Assembly: GCA_032433595.1 (NCBI GenBank)
Contig: JASWJB010000429.1
Span: 1-30,345 of the forward strand
Source of the DNA: Conoideocrella luteorostrata
Lineage: Eukaryota; Ascomycota; Sordariomycetes; Hypocreales; Clavicipitaceae
Reading direction: 5' to 3'
Length of the DNA stretch: 30,345 nt
A program made the translations under genes and the position numbers. This document shows positions 21,813 through 30,345 of this stretch, piece after piece. Position 1 is the first letter of the stretch; the number at the start of each line of letters is the position of its first letter. Below the pieces are notes generated by a model, which saw only the letters and a list, made by a program, of their open reading frames with translations, did no database searches and had not been told where the DNA came from.

Positions 21813-23956
21813 ATGGCTTCCTCAACACGGGCTAAACACTCACGGGATGGATCTGCAGGCTACCAGCCGGTGTATCAAGATGACGATCAGGATGCATCAG
21901 AGGGTGTTGCAAATGACAGAGGCGACGCGGCTCACCATGTGAGCTTCGCGGAACCCGCACAGTTTCCATACCTGCTTCCACGCCAATCACCAGCAGAAAA
22001 ACGCTGGCGGCTTGCAACATGCGCTCTTTCCGCACTTCTTGTTCTCTTGGTTGGCGTTAATGTCTTCTTATCGCTCCCGCTAGCGTTCAAAGGAAGGAAC
22101 GACGACGAGTCTTGCCCATGCCGGCCCGGTGATGTACCGCAGTACTTCCAAACATCTCCAGAGCTATGGGCTGGCCCAACTCCAACGGGGCGTCCTGCCT
22201 TCATGGCACAGACGAGGGCATTCAATCCAACAGCTACTTACGTGCCGAATGAGCCGCTGCAGACATCACTGCCGATTGAGGGGATGGCTAGTGGGAATGA
22301 GAGCATATTCAAAATGATGGCGCATTTGTCTCCCTATGCGCCTTCCCCCGGCTTCGGAGTCGATGAGTTTCCTCTACCACCCGATGCAGAAATTGTCCAA
22401 GTCCAAATGCTCTCCAGACATGGATCACGATATCCAACTTCAGGATCTGGGGTTGCTACATTTGGACAGAAGATTGCGAATGCCTCTGACAAGTTCAAGC
22501 CCAAAGGCTCATTGACTTTCCTCCACAACTGGAAGTACCAACTTGGTGCCGAGATCCTTGTGCCAAAGGGCCGCCAAGAACTTTTTGAATCGGGTATGTA
22601 GTATAAGTGTCATGTGGATTGTCTTGTCCATGCTCACTCCTTTCGTAATTCTAGGTGTTTTGCATAGTTACATGTACGGGGCCTTGTACAACCCCCGGAG
22701 CAAGATTATTGTACGAACAACGGTGAGCAAAGGGACAATCATTCCTAAAAAAAAAAAAAAAACCCATTATGGGACTGACAGAAGAAAAGACACAAGACAG
22801 GATGTTAAAATCCGCTGAGAATTGGATGGCTGGATTCTTTGGCCTGGAGTGGTAAGATCCTCTTCATGTAGCCTCAGGCTGCAGGTATACTGACTGATGT
22901 TGAAAGGACCAAAAATGCTACCATCGAGGTAATAATAGAAGCCAAAGGCTTCAACAATTCGTTAGAAGGATCCTTGAATTGCCCAAACGCATACACAAAG
23001 ACACCTAATAACGAAGCCCGCAATGTTTGGATCCACGAGTATCTGAAAGATGGTATGCTCGACGAGATGATCAAACTAAGTTCAAAGATTCGTCTTCCAC
23101 TAACGCCCATAGCAGCTCAGACAAGGTTTCAAGCCATGACTGAAGGCTTTACCTGGACAATCGAGGATGTCTACGCGGCGCAGACGATGTGCCCGTATGA
23201 GACTGTGGCATATGGCTTCAGCAAGTTCTGTGACCTCTTTACGTACAAGGAGTGGCATGAATTTGGGTATTCAATTGACTTGCTCTTCACTTCGATAAGC
23301 GGATTTCATAGTCCCACAGGCGTAAGGAGCACTCTAGAACCCTTAAAAGACTCCTTAGACATACCGTTGCTAATGATTTGCAGAGAGCCATTGGTATTGG
23401 CTACCAGCAGGAAATCATGGCGCGACTCAAGAACCACACTCTTGGCTACTCTGGGTCCCAGATCAACGTCACTCTTGATAACAACACTGAAACCTTCCCG
23501 CTGAACCAGAGCCTGTACTTTGACTTTTCACACGACACTAATATCATATCGATTTTGACGGCGTTTGGACTCACTCAATTCGCTGAGGACCTTCCAGCAA
23601 AGAAACATCCAGGACACCACAACTTTACAGTATCACATGTTACTCCATTTGGAGCACGATTAGACATGGAGATTATCAAGACACCCAAGCCTCTATCACC
23701 GAACCGGGACGGGTATCTTCGGGGAAATGAGACAAAGTACATACACTTCGTGTTGAACCAGCGTACTGTCCCATTGGGCAAGAGTTTCCCCGAATGCGAC
23801 GCTGATCGGCGAGACGGCTGGTGTGAACTAGACACTTTTATCAAGGTCCAAGACGGCATGGTAGCCAAGGCCAACTATGACTACGCTTGTTTTGGAGACT
23901 ATCCTGCGATTAAATATGGAGAAGTAACTGATGGTTCGCCTCCGCCTCCGCCTTGA
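21813..23956 (+). CDS. Membrane-anchored histidine acid phosphatase, 5 exons, 632 aa
   Basis: Exons: 21813-22593, 22655-22722, 22790-22851, 22907-23321, 23384-23956. The start is the only upstream in-frame ATG, following TCTTGAAA. The catalytic RHGSRYP motif lies at 202-208, with His203 the expected phosphohistidine nucleophile. The proton-donor HD pair is in FDFSHDTNI (His492, Asp493). Both are hallmarks of branch-2 histidine phosphatases (acid phosphatases and phytases). A polar 65-residue N-terminus precedes one hydrophobic segment at about 66-92 with no cleavage-like site, so it is probably a type II membrane protein with the catalytic domain outside the cytosol. Many N-x-S/T sites and several Cys in the catalytic part support this. 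The C-terminus ends in a proline run. It should release phosphate from organic phosphoesters, phytate being one candidate. It converges with the ammonium transporter gene. Confidence 0.9.
22747..22762. repeat. A16 homopolymer within a phosphatase intron
   Basis: Sixteen consecutive A residues about 24 nt downstream of the GTGAGC donor in the 67-bp intron 22723-22789. The intron is supported by frame continuity (RTT then TQDRM) and an ACTGAC branch-like sequence near 22775. Confidence 0.85.
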
Positions 23957-24840
23957 TGTTATTATGAGCCTCTCGTCACTTGCGAGGACAATGTATATGT
24001 AGATGGTACTAAATTTGTAATTGCTTGAGCCTTTAGTACACTGAATACTAGCACCGTGGTCTGTTCAGACAAGATTTCTCATATACGCGATGAACATGCA
24101 GGCCCCAGGGGTCAGAGTCAACGTCAAGATCAGGAATAGCAGGAATTAGTACACACTTAGCCTCTACTTTGTTTCCATCATTGCGTTCACACCTGCGCAA
24201 TGGCTCCATCCTCCCACCAGTTTGCCATTTTATGTCTCAAATTATTCTCGAGCACCGGTCAGCACGCACCGTAGCTTTGAGCGCCAGCAATGAACGCGCC
24301 ATACGGAATCACCTCCTCTCCCTTTGCTCAGCCCAGTTCACCTACCTCGCTGTCTTGACACCCAGGCAGATTAAAATATGTGTTCAGGGGCAGATAGTTG
24401 ACGGTGATTCCAATTATTCCACTTGGGGGATTCTTTGCCAAGGTCTTGTAGTCCCTGCTGTTCGATGGGAATCTGGTTGAGCGGCACCAATCGCCGCAAC
24501 AGCAGAGTGTAAATGCTATACATGCCGAATGCTTCTCCAAGCCTCGCTGCACGGCACGATGCATGCATGTCAGTTGGTCTTTTAATTTATAAACTCTTCG
24601 ACGTTTTTGGCGATCATGAGAAACGATTAAATGGTAAGCGTTGTAGATTGTAAGACGAACTAAAATGTGTGGGACGGTTTTGCCTGAATCCCATCTATGG
24701 ACTTGGTATTTCTACGTAAGACAATGCGAGAAGCCACAAGTACCCCAAACGCCGGCTATGACAAAACCCATTGTGAACGAATAATAGCATCTGATTCGAG
24801 AGACAAAATTTCAATCAACATGACGTGAGAAGTTGAGCCC
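23957..24840. other. Convergent intergenic spacer, 884 bp
   Basis: Between the phosphatase stop (plus) and the ammonium transporter stop (minus). It is expected to hold both 3' UTRs. No domain-bearing frame, RNA gene or TACGGAGTA motif was seen. Confidence 0.65.
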
Positions 24841-26553
24841 TCAATCCCTCTTCTCGTTCTCAGCGGGATGACTCTCTCTCTCCCCCTGAACAGACGACGT
24901 AGACGATTTCTTCTCCGCGTGCCCATCGGATGCGCTCATAGCCATGCTGGCATGTTCCTGAATACCGTGTTGAGGTTCGATGACCTCGTCCACGAGGGCC
25001 GGCTCGCCACTCGGGGGGCTCCAAGCCAGAAAGTCTCTGCGCACTTCGACATAATCGTAGGAGAACTCGCCGTGCTGGTCATCGTCCATGCCGAGAAGCT
25101 CGGCCTCTTCGGAGGCACGGAGCTTGAGACCGGGAACGAAGTCGATGACCTTTGCGATGATGGCTGACATGACAAAAGCATACGATGAGCCGGCCAAAAT
25201 GAGGGCTATCTGCCAGCCGAGAATCTTGTAGTTGCCGTCGATAAAGCCGCCACTGGCGCCGACATTCACGCCATCAAGGCCGATGACCTTGCCGGTCGCG
25301 AAAAAGGCGTTGAAGATAAGGCCGACCATGCCGCCAATGCCGTGCTCAGCAAAAACATCGAGGGAGTCGTCGATGCGGACAAGGAACTTGACTATTGACA
25401 AAACCATGGTCAGTTGTTTGTGTTGCAGGACGGACCTCGTGTCTCCGGACAACAGGAACCGAAGGGGGGGGGGGGACATACTCTTAGTGCCAAAATTGCA
25501 GCATACGCCAGCAACAACGCCCAGCGCAATACTCGCCCAAGGATCAATGAAACCAGAAGCTGGGGTGGCCGCGACAAGACCAGAAATCGTACCGGAACAC
25601 CAACCAACCATGGACCATTTCTTAGCCAACCTGAAGTCAAGAAGACACCAAGTCATGGCGGCAAACATGGCGGTAAGGCACGAGTTCCAGCAGGCCATGA
25701 CGGCGCGGAGGTTCGCACCGAAGGCAGAACCACCGTTGAACCCGAGCCATCCAAACCAAAGGAAGACAGTTCCGAGAGTAATGAGCGAGATGTTGTGAGG
25801 GCGGAAGTTCATCATCATCTTCTCGTTTCGGCGGCCTAGCACCCACGAATAAGCCAAGGCAGAGACACCCGAGCCAATTTCGACAGGGGTACCTCCAGCA
25901 TAGTCGAAAACACCCTTCTGGAATGCCCATCCGTTGGAGTTCCATACCCAATACGCCATCGGGCAGTATACGAGGGTAGCCCAGAAAAAGGTGAAAACCA
26001 TGCCAGGAATGACGCGGCCTCTCTCGGCGACAGCCCCGACGGTAAGGGCAGCGGTCACGGCACAAAACATCATCTGGTAGAAGGAGTAAAGGAGGGCTGG
26101 AATAAGTGGCGAGCCGACTGATGGTGTAGCCCAGACGTTCCTGAGACCGAAATGCTTGAGGTCGCCGATGAAAGCATTGCCGGAGGTTTGGCCGAACGCG
26201 AGGGAATAGCCCCAGAAGTACCACTGGAAGACAATGACACTAAAGGACATCATGACAACCCAGAGCATAGAGAGGGCAGATTTTCTTCGCGCGAGGCCGG
26301 AGTAGAGCAAGGCGATGCCAGGGACCATGAGCAGGACAAGACAGGAGGAGAGCAGGATGAAAGATTGATCACCGGACTGATACCACTGATTCAAGTTTTC
26401 CGTCCCTAGTAAGAGAGTGTCAAAAGGTCAGCTCATTTCACGTCTGGCGTCATTTCTTGCGAATAGATGAGTCTTGTACGCACTGGAATCACCGCCAATA
26501 TCGGTATTGGTGCCATTGAAGGCTGTTGGAGCCCCAGTGTGGGCGTACGACAT
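24841..26553 (-). CDS. Mep/Amt-family ammonium transporter, 3 exons, 514 aa
   Basis: Exons in coding order: 26553-26484, 26405-25482, 25391-24841. The first exon supplies MSYAHTGAPTAF and a Gly/Asn-rich extracellular tail, typical of fungal Meps. Hydrophobic segments account for the usual 11 transmembrane helices. Family signatures are LLYSGLARRKSALSM, FQWYFWGYSLAF, DYAGGTPVEIGSG, GFNGGSAFGANLRA and DVFAEHG. At the first twin-histidine position there is Glu199 (PVEIGSG), while the second, His348 (FAEHG), is kept. In yeast this Glu marks the Mep1/Mep3 type, and a His marks Mep2. The cytosolic C-terminal tail begins with a GLKLRASEEAE motif and a YDYVEVRRDFLAW stretch. It imports ammonium at the plasma membrane. 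GATA-type sites upstream suggest nitrogen (AreA/Nit-2) control. The intron 25392-25481 is a multiple of three and has no in-frame stop. Confidence 0.95.
25464..25475. repeat. G12 homopolymer (C12 on the coding strand) in an ammonium transporter intron
   Basis: Twelve consecutive G on plus, directly after the GTATGT donor of intron 25392-25481 on minus. Such tracts are prone to length change and sequencing error. Confidence 0.85.
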
Positions 26554-27170
26554 GTTGGCTAATTCGAATCGCGAACCCGAGAAGAAGAAGTTGTTGTTAG
26601 GAGATTATGACCGGTCGATAGCAGAAGGCCAAATAGAGCCGACTTCTTCTGGCGTGAGCAAAGAGGCGGTTGACAGCAGAGTTCCCTCTTTCTGGACAAA
26701 ACTCAAAAACGCTCTTAGTGTGGCCGCGATTTCAATCTCAGCAGAAAACACCCAAGCGTCTTCCCACGTTGTTTCCAATATTTAGTGACGGGGAAGAGGC
26801 GAGGCGTTAGAAAGTAGCTCTCAGGAATGGGAACGGGAGAAGAGAAGAGGTGGCAGATCGTTGAAGGTGCCGGCAAACTTTATCTATATAAATCCTGTAC
26901 GTACAGGTACAGCACCGTGCAGCGCTATGAATAAGTCAACGCACCCCCTTAAGCTTCGAGTTGTGCTGATAGCTGGCGCATTACTCCGTACATTGGCCCC
27001 AGCTTTTCTCTATCGTCCGCTCGACAGTAATAGCAAGTTATTGCTCTGATTGTCAGATCTGTGAGACGCAGTAATTCGTCAGGCTGGGGGGTGGGCCGGG
27101 GCAACAGGTCCAATACATAGCGCGGAGGCTAAAACTCGCCGTGTTGAAGAGGTATAGATAAGGGATCCCG
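26554..27170 (-). promoter_or_regulatory. Ammonium transporter promoter and leader with GATA sites
   Basis: Five HGATAR-type sites lie within about 610 bp of the ATG: 26616-26621 (plus), 26880-26885 (minus strand), 26967-26972 (plus), 27010-27015 (minus strand) and 27156-27161 (plus, AGATAAG). About two are expected by chance. On minus, a TTTATATA stretch at 26885-26892 adjoins the second site and could be the TATA box, about 335 bp before the ATG. HGATAR is the recognition site of AreA/Nit-2 nitrogen regulators, which control ammonium permeases in many fungi. One TACTCCGTA motif lies at 26982. Confidence 0.5.
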
Positions 27171-29514
27171 AGTCGGCGACGCAGATCCCTGCGCCAACAT
27201 TAGGGTGTCTTTGAAATCGTGCCTGAGTACGGAGTACCTATGGTACTCTTCTCGTTGGCGAATGCAACTAATCCGCTTGGCTTTTCGGGGGCGGTATCAA
27301 ACCCCCCAGTACTTCAACGGCACAAAATCAGCGGGTGGCCCAAAGAGACAGTTGTAGCCTGATGAGAGCCCGAACGAGAACGCATAGTTACTGCACGGTA
27401 ATACAGTAGCGTGTTTTATTGCACAGGATGGCTTGCAAGCTGAACTGGAGCGCAGCCTCGGACTCTCGGGGGGGGTGGTGACAGTGCTTGGATCCTGGCT
27501 TTGAGTTCCTTATCATGCATGGGGTGCCGAAAACGGGGGTGCCGGGAGCTAGCCCTCTCTTCTTGAAGTAGTCCCGTGAACGAAACAGATGCAGGAATTC
27601 CGGGGAACGAAACGCAAGCTGCGCATCTCGGAGACACTTTCGATTCGTGGATGGTAATGCCAGTACGGAGTAAGACGTCGATGATCAATTGCTGTTAGCA
27701 AGGCGTTTCGAAATGCTGAACAATTGGGTTTGTTATCCGGTTCGGTTGCCTGTCACCTGCTGACACTGCTGGCAGTTACGGTGTACCTTTCGTCGTGCCT
27801 GCTCTTGTATTTTGCATTTTGCCACCAAACCCTTGGGATTTTATCGGAGTGTACGGAGTGTTATGGCTCAATCTTCTGCTAGAATCTATCCAGGCGCACC
27901 ATATTCAACTCGAGGTCCCTAAAAAAAAAAATCTCCTACTTCAGCAAACGAGTCGTAACTTTTTCCACACGCCCCGTCCTCAAACATATTTTCTTTGCTT
28001 CTGCTACTTATCCCTCGGATTTGTACGTAGTATCGTGGCTAAGCTGCTACTTGCGATCCCGGAAACGTCCGCACGCATTCTTTTCACGCGGAAATACAGA
28101 AGGACACAGGGAAAAGTCATCACACGAGTCCTCCACAGAACAAGTGGAAAAAGAACCAGGGTTTGCGGGTTCTTATCTATTGGTGGGGCTGGCGGTTCCG
28201 TAGCACAAGCCTTGGCACGTACCTACACGGTACCCTGGCGGCAGCAGGGTCCACGCAGCCGCGGAGATGAATGACGACCAAAGAAATGTTGTTATACCAA
28301 GAGATGACACTCCTATATTCATCTCGCGCATTGCCGATGCAGCTTTATGTCGGACAAGTCATTCTTCTCAACTGTTTTACTATATCCGGAGACCGCGATC
28401 GCTGAGCTCATGGTACCCGGGTATCGCCAGGGCAAGCAGGCGGAGGGCCTCACATGCCAAAAGAAAAACCCCATGCAAAAGCACACACCAGGCGTGTCGT
28501 CATACCCGCCACTTACATGCACGATGCAAATCTCATCGCCAATGAATGCGGCTGCTGATAAGCATCGCCCCGCGACCCGTCATTGGCTCTCGTCTCGCTG
28601 TGCCTGATGCACCAGTGCACCGGCCAATCATATCGGAGAGCCCGCTTGAACCTCTGACAATTGCCTTCAGAATCCATTACTGGCCCGACTTGGTCATCGT
28701 CCAAATCGGGTTCGACTCTATACGACTCAGACCGCAGCCCAAGACTTTTGATTTGCCCCGGCATTTCCGCCACCCTCATCAGCCTCCGCACCAACCATCC
28801 ACCAGCAGAAGCGACGTATCAGGACCTGCACTCCCTGCCTCCATATTTCCATTGCTTCCCGCCCGGCTGTCTGACAAAGACGTTTTTGTAGCACGGAATC
28901 AAGACCGCCGTATTGGATCCCCAGACGCCAAAATCGCGTGAGATTCTGCGTCTTTGGGACGGGCGTTTGCCGAGACTTTTCAGCGATTGTTCTGGATAGG
29001 CTTGACTATCGTATTACATGCGTGCTGTACGAATTGTGGCGTAGCTGGCGGTGATTACTTCGTACAGGACGGGGGACAGTAACCTCGACGTTCAATTTAC
29101 CAATCTTCTGCCTGCTTCATTGCAACGAGGCATGGAGTAACTAAATCATCACCAGGTTGTCTCCTTCCGAAGGACCCTGCTCTCGTGCTTGTCTCGGCCC
29201 AGAACTGACGGTAGGGCCACAAGCTCAGATGCGTCTCAAGGGCATCCCTAAACCCACACAAGTCTAGAGAATCGCACTGACGCAAACTCCGATCATCGCA
29301 CGTAGAGGGAGAACCCGGAGACCCAGCAACCCAGCGACCCAGCCAGCCGGCTATGTGGACTAGTGCGGCTGTGAATACAAACCAGCACTCCGTAAACAGC
29401 TCGTGACAGGACTGTCGGTCTCGGAGGATGTCAAGGCATGTTGCTGTAGCTAGTTAGTGGCCCAGATAATCTCCTAATAAGGAGTTACCATGATGAGCAT
29501 GAGGAGGCTACAGT

Positions 29515-29535
29515 AGAGAGAGAGAGAGCGCGCGC
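29515..29535. repeat. (AG)7 followed by alternating CG dinucleotides
   Basis: A perfect AG dinucleotide run to 29528 passes into CGCGCG. The alternating purine-pyrimidine CG part could adopt Z-DNA, but the tract is short. Confidence 0.7.
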
Positions 29536-29879
29536 GGGACAGACGACGGCATTGCATTCATGGGATGTTCCACCAAATAGCCTTAAGAAGCTGAGTTGCG
29601 ATACGCTCCATCCTGCTTGTGCCTTCCAAACATCCCACAATGTATAATATTTATCTTCTTCCTTTGGAAGCCCCTACATAGCCAGTTACATCCCGAGACC
29701 GACACCATCAAGACTATTCTCCTCGGGACCCCATTACAAAACACAACGCCAAATAGCTAGCCATCGTCCTATTAGGGGAACTCCAACCCGTAACTACCAC
29801 ACAGGCACATCACCCTTAAAATCCCGAGGAGGCCCTCCGGTACACTTATTCGTCCCACACGTCTCTCCTCGGGAACTAC

Positions 29880-30345
29880 TAGTATTGGCCCCGTTAGTCA
29901 GCCCCGTCCACCTCAGCTCCAGTATTCTCTTCTCGTCTCTCTGTCTCTCTCTCTCTCATTCTCTCCCGCGTCCCTAAACCCTCGGGCTGTGTCCAGGCCA
30001 CGCCACGCCAAGCTGGGGGCGAAGAAGCAAGAACTTATCCTTATCGGCCAATCAAAATCCAACCAACCAGCCGTCCGTCTACAACTGGTCCCCTGACAAA
30101 ACGTGACAAGCTGCCCGTCCCGTCCCCCATCAACACCAACAACATCACGATGCCTTATCTCTGTCTATCTAACTAGCTGTCCGGCTGTTCCCTCCCCCCC
30201 CTTCCTCCGCGACAACTTACCGACAACCTTAACCCCATCGTCCAATGTACTCCCTACTCCACGAGAGTACCCGTACAGATTCCATGCAATCACGACACAC
30301 CACATAAGACGTAAAAGGTGGGTTGGTGTGCAGCGTGTCAACCCC
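29880..30345 (+). promoter_or_regulatory. Possible promoter/leader of a gene beyond the right edge
   Basis: The stretch is strongly pyrimidine-rich on plus (TC repeats at 29944-29957, CCCTCC-type tracts at 30188-30210), has a CCAAT box at 30048-30052, and resembles the leader style seen before the C6 factor gene. No start codon with a long frame follows within the window, so this is only a suggestion. Confidence 0.25.

Larger units (their letters stand above)
27171..30345. other. Intergenic region to the right edge; no supported gene
   Basis: No frame here has a recognisable domain or a convincing exon chain. Exact TACGGAGTA copies are at 27228 and 27664, with a one-mismatch copy at 27852. 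Short repeats include an (AG)7 run followed by alternating CG (29515-29535) and a TC dinucleotide tract (29944-29957). The frame of 131 codons at 28546-28941 is Pro/Ser/Arg-rich and without homology that I can see. Confidence 0.5.

Noticed and set aside
25232..26224. Frames of 140-195 codons antisense to or out of frame with the ammonium transporter
   Set aside because: They lie wholly within the transporter exons, and their Arg/Pro-rich translations are typical of off-frame reading.
26392..26394. Ammonium transporter starting at MNQWYQSGDQ
   Set aside because: That codon is TTG, not ATG. A spliced upstream exon with an ATG at 26553 and a typical fungal Mep N-terminus restores a full-length start.
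28546..28941. A 131-codon plus frame near the right end as a gene
   Set aside because: Pro/Arg/Ser-rich with no domain, and overlapped by other open frames. It could be an exon only if splicing to further exons were shown; none was found.
1..30345. tRNA or 5S rRNA genes
   Set aside because: I looked for GGTTCRANYCC-like B boxes paired with an A box and a foldable acceptor stem. Candidates such as those near 7010, 10511 and 17351 lacked the rest.

Overview
The window looks like nuclear DNA of a filamentous ascomycete, most likely a Sordariomycete and perhaps Hypocreales. The evidence is short introns (51-307 bp) with GTAAGT/GTATGT-type donors and CTNA-type branch points, a Zn(II)2Cys6 transcription factor, a Mep-type ammonium permease, fungal TauD-like and histidine acid phosphatase genes, and wide intergenic spaces. 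No rRNA, tRNA, CRISPR array or intact transposon was recognised. The species placement is an inference from protein style.

Layout: 1-2591 has no gene. A SWIM zinc-finger protein (2592-4037, +) and an atypical protein kinase (4398-6125, -) converge across 360 bp. About 6.1 kb follows with no gene I can support; it holds a strong G-quadruplex motif, short repeats and, at its right end, the probable leader of the next gene. A seven-exon Zn2Cys6 regulator (12263-15499, +) has an initiator ATG that stands alone as a 3-nt coding segment before a 307-bp intron. After a 2.7-kb gap come a five-exon TauD/TfdA-like Fe(II)/2-oxoglutarate dioxygenase (18283-19700, +) with a leader intron, a five-exon membrane-anchored histidine acid phosphatase (21813-23956, +), and a three-exon ammonium transporter (24841-26553, -) converging on the phosphatase. 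The last 3.8 kb holds the transporter promoter and probably the promoter of a gene beyond the right edge.

Function: the right half puts a phosphate-releasing ectoenzyme, an ammonium permease and a possible sulfonate-type dioxygenase side by side, with a C6 regulator upstream. They would fit a nutrient-scavenging neighbourhood, but nothing in the sequence proves co-regulation. The left pair (SWIM protein and kinase) has no clear link to the right half.

The most striking non-genic signal is a 9-mer, TACGGAGTA or its complement TACTCCGTA. I count 19 exact copies, often in overlapping tandem or inverted pairs, against about 0.2 expected by chance for both strands. All lie outside the predicted coding exons. 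All gene models are hand-built from splice signals and reading-frame continuity, without alignments.
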